Assembly (NCBI GenBank): GCA_015680685.1
Contig: MNCI01034627.1
Coordinates: 326,592 to 390,591, forward strand
Direction of reading: 5' to 3'
From: Gnetum montanum
Lineage: Eukaryota; Streptophyta; Gnetopsida; Gnetales; Gnetaceae
Length of the DNA: 64,000 nt
Both the position numbers and the translations under genes were made by a program. This document shows positions 1-11,155 of this stretch, piece after piece. The number at the start of each line of letters is the position of its first letter. Position 1 is the stretch's first letter. The notes under the pieces are model-generated. The model saw only the letters and a program-made list of their open reading frames with translations, was not told where the DNA came from and searched no databases.

Positions 1-220
1 CTAGTACTCTTACTCACTTCAAGTGTGAACATGGAAGGGATTCTTAGCATTAGAAGGACCCTAATGAACACTATCGACTAGTGCATTCAATTCATTTCTC
101 ACCTATTGTATTAAGGTAAGTATATTATTTCCTTACTTACATTTAAAAGGAAAGAAGTCTATACTTATAAAGTTAATAATTCTTGTGATTATCAAAATAA
201 CACTTCTTTTGAAGATAGGC
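1..220 (+). other. Copia internal region, no clear domain
   Basis: Sequence upstream of the recognisable gag end. No long frame is open and no motif was recognised. By position it should be gag or its remains. Confidence 0.4.
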
Positions 221-225
221 ATGAA

Positions 226-565
226 AATTTTTGTCATAGCATTCTCTCTTTCTAAAATTTGTGTATTGAAATAAAAGATGCTTTACATGCCAAGGAAATA
301 AAAATCAAAATTCTTGATAATGAATGCACTTACCTCAAAAAGGAAAACTTAGATGTTAAGGCTGAGATTCAAAAACTAACAAGATTATTTGAGCAGTTGA
401 ACAAGAGCTCTTTGGAGAAACCTAAGAATCAAAAATAGCATTCATCAAGGCATGGAAAATCTTCTAGGTCAAATTACTTGAAATGTTTCTTTTGTAGTAA
501 ATATGATCATGTTCAAGCTTATTGTTATCTTAGAATGCATCATCACTCTTGGACTTTGCAAAACT
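226..565 (+). pseudogene. gag: Copia gag C-terminal part with zinc knuckle
   Basis: One frame gives a Lys/Glu/Leu-rich, probably coiled-coil stretch followed by a CCHC zinc knuckle at 484-525, with Cys, Cys, His and Cys spaced CX2CX4HX4C and read as CFFCSKYDHVQAYC. Such knuckles bind the element RNA during particle assembly. A TAG at about 436 separates the coil from the knuckle. The N-terminal capsid part is not visible. Confidence 0.75.
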
Positions 566-624
566 AGCCTAGAAAGAAAACCATGTAGGGTTAAAAAGAG
601 AAAGAAGGCAAGCTTAAAAATAAT

Positions 625-987
625 TTGATGGCACAAATTACCATCTCTAATGATAATTATAGAACATGGTATATTGATAGTATCTATTCAAGGCACATGA
701 CAGGTGACAAATCCTACTTCACTCACTTCAAGGAACAAAATTGTGGTACAGTCATATTTGGAGATGACACAAAAGCATCCATAATAGGTATTGGTACCAC
801 AGGAGGAAAAGGTAAGAGACTACCCACTGTGAATAAAGTGTTTTTCATTGATGGATTAAAACATAATCTTCTTAGTATGAGTCAACTTTGTGGCCCTATT
901 TTTAATGTTACCTTTCCAAAAGATAGTTGTAGAATACAAGATTTATCTATTGGAAATGTTATGTTGAAAAGGTCAAGGAAATGAAAT
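625..987 (+). pseudogene. Copia aspartic protease and linker
   Basis: An open frame of 119 codons ending in TGA. It starts with the protease entry motif of copia polyproteins, WYIDS followed by SRHMTG, and continues through the usual FGD block and a DGLKHNLLSMSQLC segment. The catalytic triad in the family is Asp-Ser/Thr-Gly; here Asp-Ser is followed by Ile instead of Gly, so the enzyme should be inactive. The frame continues after the TGA into the integrase zinc region, so the stop is a lesion and not the end of a protein. Confidence 0.85.
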
Positions 988-1740
988 GTGTACATTAGAA
1001 TTTTTGGAAATTCTACTAACCTTGAATCCAAATGTTTAGTATGTTGTGCAGATGATACTCATCTTTGGAATTGGAGACTAGGACACATAAATAAGAAAAT
1101 TCTCAAGACCTTAGTATCTAAAGATTTTAATCTCAATACATGTGAAGCCTATCAAAAAGGAAAACAAACGAAGGTAAGATTTGGTAAGAAAAATTTTATT
1201 TCAACTACTAGTCCCTTAGATCTACTTCATATGGATGTGGCTGGTCCAATTCAAACTCTTAGGTTAGAAAAGAAAGATATTTTTTTACCATTGTTAATGA
1301 TTATTCTCACTTTACTTGGGTTTCTTTTTTGTATCACAAAGATGAGATGTTTGATCATTTTTTGAGAATTAGTAATCAGATCTAAAAAGAAAAAGGATAT
1401 GGTATTAAAGTTATTACAATTGAGAATGGAGGTAAGTTTAAAATGCAAATTTTGAATAGTCTTGTCAACTCAAGAATATTCTTGATCAATTCTTTGTTGT
1501 AAGAACTCCTTAATAAAACACTATAGCTAAACATAAAAACATGATTTTGAATGATATGGGAAGGACAATATTAAATGATTGAAGCCTTCCACATCACATT
1601 TGAGCTAAAGCCATCAACACCACCAGTTACATATCCAATAGAGTTATGGTAAGAATATTTACTTCTAAAACTCCTTATGAATTATGGATTGGCAGAAAGC
1701 CTTTAGTATCTTCTTTTCATGTTTTTGGTTCAAAATGCTA
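988..1740 (+). pseudogene. Copia integrase (GAG-pre-integrase, zinc region and core)
   Basis: The first part reads LWNWRLGHINKKIL, the pre-integrase His motif, then CEAYQKGKQTK where the normal CXXC pair has lost its second Cys. The core begins with PLDLLHMDVAGP, holding the first catalytic Asp. A frameshift lies near 1,270. After it, fragments such as ENGGKFK can be read in other frames to about 1,740. Integrase would insert the cDNA into the genome. This copy is dead through frameshift, stops and loss of a zinc ligand. Confidence 0.82.
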
Positions 1741-2204
1741 TATTCTAAAAGATAAAGATAACTGAGGAAACTTTGATGCAAAAACTAGTAAGGATATTTT
1801 CTTGGGATATTCTCTAGTTAGTAGAGCATATAGATATTTAACAAAAGAACTAATATGATGGAGGAAATCATAAATGTCAAAATATATGATTATGATCTTC
1901 CTAGCACTAAACTTTATGATGAAGTTGTTCCCATCCAAAAAATATCTAGCCCAACTTTAGTGCAAGATGAAAAAAATTCAGAACCTAGTACCAATCATGA
2001 ATAGAAAGAAAATGATGATAATCAAGAGATGTCTCTTGCTATACCAAAACTACCCAGACTTTTGAAAACATATTCTCTCAATGATGTTATTGGGGAAGTT
2101 CAAGATTGTGTCTACACTAGAAGTCAATTCAAAGAAATGTGTGCATTCTCTACTTATCTCTCTTAACTTCAACCCAAAATCTTTAAAGAGTTTGAAAAAG
2201 AGGA

Positions 2205-2965
2205 AGGTAGGATTTCTGCTATGCAAGATGAACTTATTCAATTTGCTAGAAATGATGTATCGGAATTAACTCATTGGCCTTATGATAAACCTTTTATTGA
2301 AAAAAAATGGATCTTTAGGAATAAGACTAATGATAATGGAAAAATCATTAAAAACAAAGCTAGATAGTTTTCCAAAGGATACAACCAATAAGAAGGTATA
2401 GATTTTTATGAAACGTTTTCTCTAGTTGCTAGATTGGAATCTACTAGACTTCTTCTTGCCTATGCTAGTATTAACAACATTAAGCTCTATTAAATGGATG
2501 TAAAAAATGCTTTCTTAAATGCAACCATTAAATAAGAAGTATACATTAAGCAACCTAAGTGATTTGTTAATTCAACCAAGATTGATCATGTCTACAAACT
2601 CAAGAAATCTCTCTATGGTCTTAAACAAGCTCTAAGAGCTTGATACAAAAAGCTTTCTCAACAACTCATACCAAATGGATTTACAAGAGGTAAAGCTGAT
2701 GTTACATTATTTATTAAAAGAGAAGGTAAAGATCTTTTAATTTTTCAAATCTATGTTGATGATATTATTTTTGGTGCCACTAACAAAATTATTTGCAATA
2801 AGTTTTCTAACCTTATGTAGTCTAAATTTGAAATGAGCATGATGGGAGAACTTACAAACTTTCTTGGGTTTTAAATCTATCAAATGCCTTATGGAACCTT
2901 CTTATGTCAAAGAAAGTATGTAAAATATCTTCTATGAAAATATGATTTGGCTAATGTTAAAGTTA
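2205..2965 (+). pseudogene. Copia reverse transcriptase
   Basis: Translation around 2,220-2,560 gives the copia polymerase entry (KWIFRNKT, then the ETFSLVARLES block and MDVKNAFLN). The active-site YVDD box is intact at 2,752-2,763. In-frame TAG or TAA codons fall where the family has Gln, for example in the AR(Q)FSKGYN(Q)E region near 2,365-2,390 and before MDV near 2,490. They look like CAA or CAG changed by C to T. Confidence 0.88.
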
Positions 2966-3059
2966 AGAGTACTTCAATGGCTACAAGTTTTAAACTTGTT
3001 AAAGATGATCAAGGTAAGCCTATTGATTCGAAGCTTTTTAGAGGTATGACTGATAGTCT

Positions 3060-3630
3060 TCTTTATCTAACTACTAGTTGATTGAATATAGCCTTAACTA
3101 TAGGATTGTGTGCTACATATTAATAAAATCTAGAAGATTCACACTACCAGGTTGTTAAACAAATCCTTCACTACTTAAAAGCTAGTACTAACTGGGGCCT
3201 TTAGTATCCAAAGGATTCCTCCCTTACACTTACTAGTTATTGTGATGCAGATTGGGAAGGATGTTATGATGATTGCTATAGCACAAGTATTAATTATTTC
3301 TTCTTGGGAAGAATTCTCGTTTCTTGGACATCTTTCAATCGTGAAAGCTGAATACAACTCTACTAGTAGTTGTTGTGCTGAAATACTTTGGATGAAGGAA
3401 ACTCTCAGAGATTTAGGCATGCATGCAAACTCAATGTCTATTTATTGTGATAACAAGAGCACCATTAACATGACCAAGAATCCAATTCAACTTTCTTGTA
3501 CTAAACATATTAAGATTTTCCATCATTTCATATGGGAGCATACACAAAGTGGTTATGTCAAACTATAGTTCATTGGAATTGAGAGTCAACTAGTAGATTC
3601 CTTCACAAAATCCATGGATGAACATTGATT
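3060..3630 (+). pseudogene. Copia RNase H
   Basis: The segment reads through CDADWEGC at about 3,240 (catalytic Asp region of copia RNase H), then in another frame KAEYNSTSSCCAEILWMK, YCDNKSTINMTKNP and TKHIKIFHHFIWEH. These are the ordered landmarks of copia RNase H. A frameshift lies near 3,310-3,330. A short tail resembling the LVDSFTKSMDE end of copia pol follows to about 3,628. RNase H removes the RNA strand during cDNA synthesis. Confidence 0.88.
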
Positions 3631-3888
3631 GGCATCTCTATGCAAGCATATGGAGATAGGAAATTATCTTGTCTTGTGAGTATTTTTCATTCTATTTATT
3701 CTTACTTCAAATAAAAGAAAATCAAACAAACATACAAAATCCAAAACTTCAAAAGTATTTTATTTTCTTTATGCATCTATTTAGGGGGAGTTTATCTCAC
3801 ATTTTTGGTTATATCCCAAAAGGGAGAGAAGTAAAATGTGTTATTATTAGAACAAGACTAACCCACTTTCTTAAGTTTTTGACATTAC
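3631..3888 (+). other. Copia 3' untranslated region
   Basis: AT-rich sequence between the end of pol and the polypurine tract. It contains an internal purine block AGGGGGAG near 3,782, a possible second polypurine tract as seen in several copia lineages. No coding motif was recognised. Confidence 0.5.
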
Positions 3889-3903
3889 CAAAAAGGGAGA
3901 GAT
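3889..3903 (+). promoter_or_regulatory. Polypurine tract of copia element
   Basis: CAAAAAGGGAGAGAT lies directly before the TGTGGAC start of the LTR. Polypurine tracts prime plus-strand cDNA synthesis. Position and purine content support the call. Confidence 0.75.
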
Positions 3904-5035
3904 TGTGGACCTTTTGGTTTTGGTATGTCAAAACATTAAGAAAAATGAAAAAAAAAATAATTTGTATGTGTGTAGTTGTTGTGCTTAAAGGACTATAACT
4001 TGCATTAATCAAAGCTATGTATTGAAACGATGCATTCATCATGCAAGAGAAAGTGAAGAAAGATGTCTCTAATCATGAAAGATAAAGTGAAGAAAGATGT
4101 CTCCAAGAAGTAATAGACCTCTTGGAAGATTTGGAGTGAACTCAAAGATAGTTCAAAAAGATGTCTTCAGAAATAGTAAGATGTCTTTCTCAAGCCAAAT
4201 CCATCTTTCATGAGGTAGAGACATCTTTACAAAATCCAAACCAAACACAAAAAGATGTCTTCCATTGAGAAAAGATGTCATCCAAGATGGGGACTTTAGA
4301 AAGATGTCTTTTAGGAATCAAAGACATCTTCCTAGATTTGAAGCCAAATTCAAAGGAATGTATCAGGCATGAGAAATACATCTCTCATGACCATTGTAGA
4401 TTAATGGCTAGCTACTGCATGAGTTTCAAAAAGGATTTAGCAACATGGTAACTATAAGAAGACTTCATATGCATTGGGAAATGAGCAAGCATTATTGTAT
4501 TCATTGTACAATCATTTGTAATCATTGAATTATTTGTTGCTTCTCATTGACTAATCATTCTAGCTTTGTAAAGTGTGTTATACCTAACTATGCAAGGATT
4601 AACAAATTGAGTTGCAATCATTCCTTATATTTCTTGTTCTTGTTTCCATGAGGGGTTGAGTTCTTTAAGCTTGTCAAGATCCTATAGGATTGAGTTATTA
4701 CTACTATAGTATAACACTCTCAATTATAGATCATTATTGTAAGGGTTGTGAAAGCCTTGAAACCACATTTCCAAGTTGGATGGAACCTTGCAGGGTTGAG
4801 TGATTAATGCTATTGTATAACAATCCAAATTGGGGCTTGATGACTATATACAATGTGGACTCTTCAATCATAATTTGAGAGCAACAAATTCTAGAGGTGA
4901 ACTTGCAATCTACCCTCCAAGTGTGGAGTACCCATGTTAGGGAATTACATAAATTTGTGTGTGTGTTCCTTTTTTGTTTAAGTTTTGATTTTGGGAACTT
5001 ATTCATCCCCCTCCTTCTAAGTTCAATGATCCACA
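3904..5035 (+). repeat. 3' LTR of copia element
   Basis: Starts TGTGGACC after the polypurine tract and ends GATCCACA, an imperfect inverted terminus with TG and CA ends. The last 60 bases are C-rich (CATCCCCCTCC), as in many copia LTR ends. The length is 1,132 bp. The partner LTR is outside the window, so LTR identity cannot be compared. An internal run of short repeats with AAAGATGTCT words lies at about 4,060-4,330. Confidence 0.8.
4055..4335 (+). repeat. Short dispersed repeat AAGATGTCTT within copia LTR
   Basis: The words AAAGATGTCT and its reverse form AGACATCTT recur about ten times in 280 bases. They are too irregular to be a clean tandem array. The mix of direct and inverted copies could fold in RNA or bind a factor in the LTR U3 region, which is inference. 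Confidence 0.6.
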
Positions 5036-5094
5036 CCAGGTACTTATAAATTTTAGTTCTAAGCACTGTACATGTTATGCTTCATTGATTTTTG

Positions 5095-6400
5095 TTTAGT
5101 AATGATCATGATCATTTGATTATTTTACTACTCTTGTTGTAGCTCAAAAGCCATAGGCAGAAGCCTCCATGTCTACCTTCTGTGTGCAACCATGGGTGGA
5201 AACCCCTAATAAACTAAAATTTATGTGAGATGCGGCTGAAGATATGATCAACTAGTTGCAAAACATAGCTCTTGAGATCAGTAAGAGTTTTAACTCATTC
5301 AATTTTTAGTAATTTTATATTTTTAATCTATTACTTGGTTTTCATGGTTATGTAGTTTTTGTTGTTGACTAGTTTCATTTTGTTGGATTTTGTTCTATGT
5401 TGGTTAAAGTGCCTAACCTAAGGTAGGATCCTAATAAGCCAATAAAGGTCAGAATGTTGCCTTCCTTACCTTCCAATATGAAGAATGTCCCATGTAAGCC
5501 TTATGAGGGTGCCACTAGATGTGCATTCTCATGCACTAACTCTTTGTGTGAATGTAGAGGCTCTAATGACTTGTTATGGGAAAAAGTCATAGCATTGAGA
5601 AAGAAGAAAAAAAATTGAAAGAGGAGGTAATAGACCTCAAGGATCATAAAGACTTCATAAAGGCTCAAATAAACAATATAGAATCTTTATGCACTAAGGG
5701 AATACTCTAGTCTTGCTACTAGAATGTGCTTCAAAGAAAGGTCATCCTTGCTAGAGAAATTGTACAACATAAGCTTTAGGTCAATCTCATCAACTGCAAA
5801 GCTAGTGAGTGGAAGGACTACTACACTTGGGTCCTTCATTGGGCTCATGTACAAAAGAACCATAAGATGATCTATAAGGTTGAGTGAGATGCCTAACTCA
5901 AGTGGCTACAGGAGGAGTCTACAAAGTGGTGGAAGCTAGAGCTATTTATGATGGGTATTAATGTAAAGGATATCTATAAGATATTTGTAAATAATGTGGC
6001 TATAGCTACTTCTTCTACTCTTAAAATCACTACCACCTTAGGGGAGGCAATTTCAGCCATGTTTTTGCATGATCTCCCTACATGGACCAAGATTAACAGG
6101 ACTAGTATTCTCACAAGTCTTGATCCTGGGGACATTGATTGGACCAACTTGTCTAAAGATGAACTCCTCCACTATCTAGAGGTTGATCTTCAGACTTTTA
6201 CCATAGAACATATGGCTCCAAAACCATCTTATGTTAGTCCATTTAATTTTAGTTTCATTAATTTTCATTTTGATGTTTATTGGTTACTAATCAATTTTGG
6301 TCTTTTCATGTTAGAAGCAGTAGAAGACATCAATGGCCCCAGCAATGGGGATAGAGATGATGATCCACTTCATTTACCAAACACTCCATACTTCCACTAG
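5095..6400 (+). pseudogene. Antisense ORF of E1 (coiled-coil protein), partial
   Basis: This is on the strand opposite to E1 gag-pro. Homology to the E2 antisense ORF is visible in three blocks: PWVETPNK with DMIN (near 5,190-5,265), a WKDYYTWV...QKNHKMIYK block (near 5,810-5,880) and DWTNLSKDELLHYLE (near 6,137-6,180). Between them lies a Lys/Glu-rich, likely coiled-coil stretch at 5,580-5,690. A splice acceptor-like TTGTTGTAG precedes the first block and a donor-like GTAAGA follows it near 5,281. The longest intact frame is 5,948-6,400 and ends in an acidic tail DRDDDP. Several stops occur upstream of it. Function unknown. The N-terminal exons are missing because the copia element is inserted here. 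Confidence 0.7.
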
Positions 6401-6720
6401 TTGCTTCTTTTTATGCCCATTTCAATTTTAGTTGATGTGATTTTTGATGTTGATGATGTATGGCTAGTGTTAGCCAAAATAGTTTATTGTTTAACATTTT
6501 GTTATTTGGACACTTTTACCACATTATGTGACCATGGTTATGTTGTTATGAAAATTTTTATTTTTGATTTTTAAATTCTAGTTATAAATTTTTAGAGTTG
6601 TTATTTTCTATATGTTGCATTGCTACTTTATAATCTACATTCTAAGGGTACATTTACTAAATGCAATAAATGATAGAAATGGCTAAGTAAAGTTGTAGGC
6701 ATAAATAGAACCAAGTTATA
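6401..6720. other. AT-rich spacer between antisense ORF end and minisatellite
   Basis: T-rich, low-complexity sequence after the stop of the antisense ORF. No coding feature or repeat was recognised. In E2 the corresponding interval (39,690-39,905) is similarly AT-rich. Confidence 0.4.
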
Positions 6721-6724
6721 ATGA

Positions 6725-6855
6725 TTGTTTGCTAGTTTAAGGACAAGATGGATCATATGAAGTTTGCTAGTTTAAGGCCATGATGGGCCATGCCACTAGT
6801 TTAAGGCTTTAGCAGCCCACAATGCCAGTTTAAGGTCTTAGTAGACCATAGAGAA
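6725..6855 (-). repeat. Minisatellite of about 30 bp (CTAGTTTAAGG family) in E1
   Basis: Four units begin with CTAGTTTAAGG or CCAGTTTAAGG on the + strand, which is antisense to E1. Three carry a short dyad right after the core: GGCC...GGCC, GGCT...AGCC at 6,805-6,817 and GGTCT...AGACC at 6,834-6,847. The same unit family occurs at 23,565-23,700, 30,810-31,263, 34,845-35,000, 39,920-40,165 and 45,985-46,580, always in the same orientation relative to its own element. Confidence 0.85.
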
Positions 6856-7339
6856 TGTAAAAGTAAAATTATTTTATGATTTTTTCTCTTTAAGAAAAAG
6901 TAACACGGCTTTAAAAGTAAAAGGATGTGAGAAAAACTAAATTTTAGGACACTAGAAAATTTAAATTTAAACCTAACAAAAATAATATTGTACAAACAAG
7001 TAAAGTGTAATCATGTTATTAGGCTATGGATGTTATAAAGTCACACAACTACAAACACATAGGGTATAGGAAGGATTAGGAGCATGTATTACTTGTAAAA
7101 GTCTTTCATAATCCTTGAGAGATTAGGGGAACTGTATGATGTATTTTGCACAAGCTTATACTCTCTGTCACCTACACTAACAATGTTGAACGATAGTTCT
7201 CCCCATGGCACATTAATGGATTCATTGTTGTTTGCTTTTATTTCTTTGTTTCCATCATTCTCTTTGATTTTTTGGCCAATGGTAGAAGTATCTTCTTAAC
7301 ACTCCACTTCAAACCTTTATTCTATATTGACATTGTTAA
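6856..7339 (-). other. E1 region between protease and minisatellite
   Basis: Minus-strand translation after the protease gives fragments only. In E4 and E2 the equivalent interval carries an RKQLHDQ motif; here I see only a weak counterpart. AT-rich toward 6,860-7,000. Confidence 0.4.
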
Positions 7340-7960
7340 TGGATAAAGGGGCCATACTATCCCCATGGATAATGATTTCACCTCCCTCATAAGGTAGGTG
7401 AATTTCTTGGTGAATCAGTGAGGAGACAGTTAGTAATTGAGCTACCTAGGATCTTCCTAGGATGTGGTTGAATCCTAGTATTTATTACACCACCAGGAAG
7501 TCTATCATTATGGGGAATTGTTTCCCTATCACAGAATCTAAAGAAATGAAACTTTTGAGCACAACTCGTGATCTATTAAAGGATTTAAGGATTGAAGTCA
7601 AGGTACATTGCATTTGTTCAGTTAGGCCTAAGTGTTCAATAATGGTATAGGGTATGATATTGGTTATCACCCTATCATCTACATGTACCCTGTGTACTTC
7701 ATATTGGCCAATGCATATGGTTACAAAAAGAGGTGCTTTGGTTACTTCACCATTTTCAAGATTCATCTTGATTTCACTATCGCAAAACATCAGCGATGTT
7801 AACTTTGATTCCTTGGGCAATGAGGATACAATGACTACATGGATCAAATCTTCATTAGTGGGGATGTCCTCATTGATAGGAATGGATGCCAACATCTTTA
7901 CCACTATCTTACAGTGGCTAGCAGAATTCATGACTAGGATGTACAAGCTCAAAGTTATGT
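7340..7960 (-). pseudogene. E1 aspartic protease (gypsy gag-pro)
   Basis: On the minus strand the frame 7,952-7,485 aligns by eye with the E4 protease region: SLYILVMNSASHC, then a GEVTKAPLF block, then VHVDD where the active site lies. Here Asp-Asp is followed by Arg instead of Gly, so the catalytic motif is damaged. A following frame carries IHQEIHLPY near 7,380-7,410, the conserved end of the plant gypsy protease fold. The enzyme would mature the Gag-Pol polyprotein. Confidence 0.8.
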
Positions 7961-8859
7961 TGTTTTGTTTAAGTGATTATTTAACCTATTACAATGCATT
8001 AAGGAAGTATTTGTTATTGGTTATTAATATGTTATGTTTGAATCCCTCCATACATCCCAAAATTCAAACTTCATGTTTGAGTTATTGTTGTGACCTAGCC
8101 TCTTGGTTCTCCTCTTCGCGTTTTGATTCTTCCCATGGTTCACTAGTTGAATTAGCCTAGGTTGTGGAAGTCATGGAAACAGATGAAATGGGAGTGGGCT
8201 TTGGTGGACCCACTTCCTTTCTTGATTTGGTTTGCTTATCGACCTTATTCTTAGCTTTATACTTTCTATGTAGCCTTATTTGATTCTTTGGTTAAATATT
8301 TCTTGCTATCCCTAGTTGGTTGTGAGGAAGCAGATGTTGCATGGGCCACCATGAGGGGTTGTTCTATTGTTGGGGTAGGTTGTGTTGTAGAGGGTTGGGG
8401 CATCCTAATCACAAAGGGTTATTTGGAGGACATTGGTGATGGTACCCTTACAAAAAAGGGGGGCCTTTTATCAGAAGTTTAAGGGTCCTCTTCATTGTGA
8501 GAAAGCACCTTGATCACAAGTGGTTCCCTCATAGGCCTTTGTTCATTATGGATGTCAAACACTAGGATGGTGTATGAGCTATTGTGAGCATTCAAGGGTT
8601 CCTTGTATATGTGCATTAACTAATTTTGAGGCCTAATAGGGTTGGATGTATCTAATACCAATTTATGTCTATCAATCATCCTTTACAAGTCATCCTTAAG
8701 TGCAAGGCAAAAATAAATATCATCACCTAGAAACTAATGGGAATGGAAAAAGTGGTTAAGCTTAAAGTATTTAGGTAGTAGAGGGTCATCTTTGGTTTCC
8801 TAAGCAAGGTCTTTCACTATTTCACGTAACCTATCATGCCTCTTATGGGCATTCTTAGT

Positions 8860-9720
8860 CATTTATTTGTACTAGATTCTACCACTATTCAATAGTTGGT
8901 CTAATAGCTTTGACGACTTAAGGGGTAATCTGGTATAGTTGGATTAGTCTTTTTATGCAATGTTAGGCCTAAAGATAGTTGATGTAATGGCCACAGAGGT
9001 TGATGGTTGGTTATCATTGTTGGTAGTAGAAGATTTAGGTTGGCTATTCTTTGGCCCTTGATTGGTGGGCTTAGTCTCCTTAATCACAGTTGTTATGACC
9101 ATATTATTTTTCCTACCATTTTTTGTATCTTTATCCACATATTAGTTTTTGTATGCCATGTAAGCAAGATCATAGCTAGCTTTGGTAGCATCCTCTATGT
9201 TCTTAGTCTAGGAAAATACTTAACTAAGAGATCATGGGTTAGATAATATAATTTCAATTTCATAAAATCATTGATTATCCCTTTCAAAATATCTAAAAGG
9301 TGAGTTTCAGTTATTGGCTTTAGTATCTCATTAAGTAGAGCATTTCATTGTTGGATGGACTTCTACACTAGCTCTAGGGATCCTTGCTTAACCTTCATCA
9401 GTTAATCAAGCATGGTATTAGATCTCAAGTTATACTCAAAATGGTTAATGAATTGAAAAATTAGTTTGTCCAAGGAGTATAGATATCCCCTTGGCAAGGC
9501 ACAATACTATTCTAAGGATTTTCCTACTAAAGACATACGGAAAATTCACATAATCATGCGCAACCATGATTGCAAAAGTAAACACTTGAATCAAATGTGT
9601 GTTCGAATCACCTTTGCCATTATACTTGGTGAATTGTGGCATAAGGACACTAGAGAGAAGAGTTAGTGGTGGAATCATAGGGCTTATGGGGTCATCTTGA
9701 TAGAAGTCCACAATCTTTAC
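8860..9720 (-). pseudogene. gag: E1 gag, capsid part
   Basis: Minus-strand frames carry MDFYQDDPISPMIPPL and FTKYNGKGDSNTHL (9,711-9,560), the conserved start of the plant gypsy gag core also found in E2 and E5. A frameshift follows the THL. The later frame 9,138-8,953 is Asn/Ser/Thr-rich and matches the linker of E2 gag (TKP...NQ). The region 7,960-8,860 should hold the rest of gag up to the protease but is too decayed to translate continuously. Confidence 0.78.
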
Positions 9721-10690
9721 AGTCTAGGTGGTTGAAGGTTTAAGCTTTCTCAATTCTTTGATCATGTCCTAGATTATTTGGAAAGCTTTATTTAGGCCTT
9801 AGGATGTCCCCATAAATTGTGGGATTTGGAAAAAATATTGAGGCATACACTAGGAGGGTTGTGGCCTTGCTATCGATTATAAGATGGAAAGGAGCAATTG
9901 CATTATGGTTGTAGTCTATGAGCTAAACAAGGAAAAAGATGTTTGTGCCTATATCTGAGACATAAATGGGATAAAGGGGGTATGAAACCCCTAAGTTGCT
10001 TGGAATCCCATGGTGGATCCCACATGGATGGTTAATTGGTATGTGTTGATGACAATGAATGTTGATGACTACACAGATCAAGGCTATGTGGACAAAGGCA
10101 TCAATAAGTTGTAGGCTGTTGGTTATGGCATCAATTGGGTTTGATGTGTGGCTATGACCAGTGTGGAACTAGTCATAATAGGGTAGGAGGAGGTAGAATA
10201 TGATAGCACCATGCCCATGGAGAACACAAAGGCATTAGGAAAAGGCTTGGTGGCCTTGGGGTTGCTTATTGGAACAACCCTTCCAAGATGTTTTCTAGCT
10301 TATATTTTATCCTAAACTCATCCTCCTCTTCTTGTTCTTCCTTAAAGCTATGTTTTTCATTCTCCTCATCCTTAAAGCTATGTTAAAATAGATGTCATTG
10401 AGGAGAATTTGGTCATATGACAAAGGGATATACTCTTTTCTAGTCTAGTGTATGAGCTCAAAATCTCTTTTGGCTTATGGTTCTAGACATGGAATTATCA
10501 TGCTAGCCTACATCTTAGCATAAATGTAGTTATATCGATCTTCATTTATGTCCAAGAAGTTAATACTTTATTTCCTAACCTTCAAAGACTACCTACACTC
10601 CATGATAGCATGGTCCTTAGGGTCACATAACCTCATGGCTTATTGGTTGCACCCACCGTCAGTGAATGTGAAAGGCAGTTTGGTCGATTG
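9721..10690 (-). pseudogene. gag: E1 gag, N-terminal part
   Basis: Minus-strand fragments from about 10,560 read INEDRYNYIYAKM, then a stop, then TRKEYIPLSYDQILL. E4 (QYNFVCAKIQVG) and E5 (HYSFLCAKV and RKEFIPTVDVP) carry the same two blocks in the same order near the gag start. A Glu/Lys-rich run lies at about 10,320-10,385. The intervening part is probably the Pro/Thr-rich linker seen in E2 but is unreadable. Confidence 0.6.
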
Positions 10691-11127
10691 TTGGAAAGAC
10701 ATGTTGCAATTGGTGCTTTTTGGTGTTTTTACTATTTTAAGTAGTAAGTAGGATAAACTACTATCATAGTAGGCTGAAAATGAAAAGGTAGTAGGAAACC
10801 ACTACTCAACAGAAATAGGTGTCATAGCAGGAATGGAGTTCAACTAAATTGCATTGAATGGAATGGGGTTCAATGGAATTTCATTGAATGGAATTGGTTC
10901 AAATGGTAGTCAATCCAATATTGTCAATGTAGTTAGTCAAATAATATCAGAATTATTATTAACTACTACTAGCATAGTCTACTAACTACTATCAATATAG
11001 TTTGTTAACTACTATTAGCATAGTTAGTTAGCCACTACTGATAAAAAAATGGGTGTTTAACAAAATTGATGTTACAGTAGATAGGAAAATGATAGCAACA
11101 AGCTTTTTAACCAAGAATTTGGATGGA
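10691..11127 (-). other. E1 leader between primer site and gag
   Basis: Untranslated leader. It contains a degenerate AATGGAATGGGGTTCA repeat at about 10,832-10,912 and a TAGTTAGTTAACTACTA repeat at about 10,925-11,040. The covarying stem module of the E5 leader was looked for and not recognised. Confidence 0.55.
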
Positions 11128-11147
11128 GGTCCTCTTTCTAGAATCAA
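11128..11147 (-). promoter_or_regulatory. E1 primer binding site, decayed
   Basis: On the minus strand the sequence after the LTR end reads TTGATTCTAGAAAGAGGACC. It aligns with TGGCGCTAGAAGGAGGGCC of E5. The changes fit C to T and G to A decay. The primer tRNA is not identified. Confidence 0.6.
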
Positions 11148-11155
11148 AAAATTAT

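Larger units (their letters stand above)
1..5035 (+). mobile_element. Ty1/copia LTR retrotransposon, 5' part outside window, decayed
   Basis: A + strand copia element visible from the end of gag to the end of its 3' LTR. Domain order is zinc knuckle, protease, integrase, reverse transcriptase, RNase H, polypurine tract, LTR. Protease before integrase before reverse transcriptase is the copia order. The reading frame is broken many times, often by TAG or TAA where Gln is expected. Wording of the integrase entry region and the CCAEILWMK RNase H motif resemble the Sirevirus/Tork side of the copia tree, which I infer only from recall. The 5' LTR would lie left of the window. It lies against element E1, apparently inserted into its antisense ORF. 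Confidence 0.93.

Noticed and set aside
6233-6314. GT-AG intron near the end of the E1 antisense ORF
   Set aside because: The join would cause an early stop, whereas the unspliced frame stays open to 6,400, so it is not claimed.
7654-8160. 168-codon + strand frame
   Set aside because: It is the shadow of the E1 protease and gag end on the minus strand, where family motifs are present.
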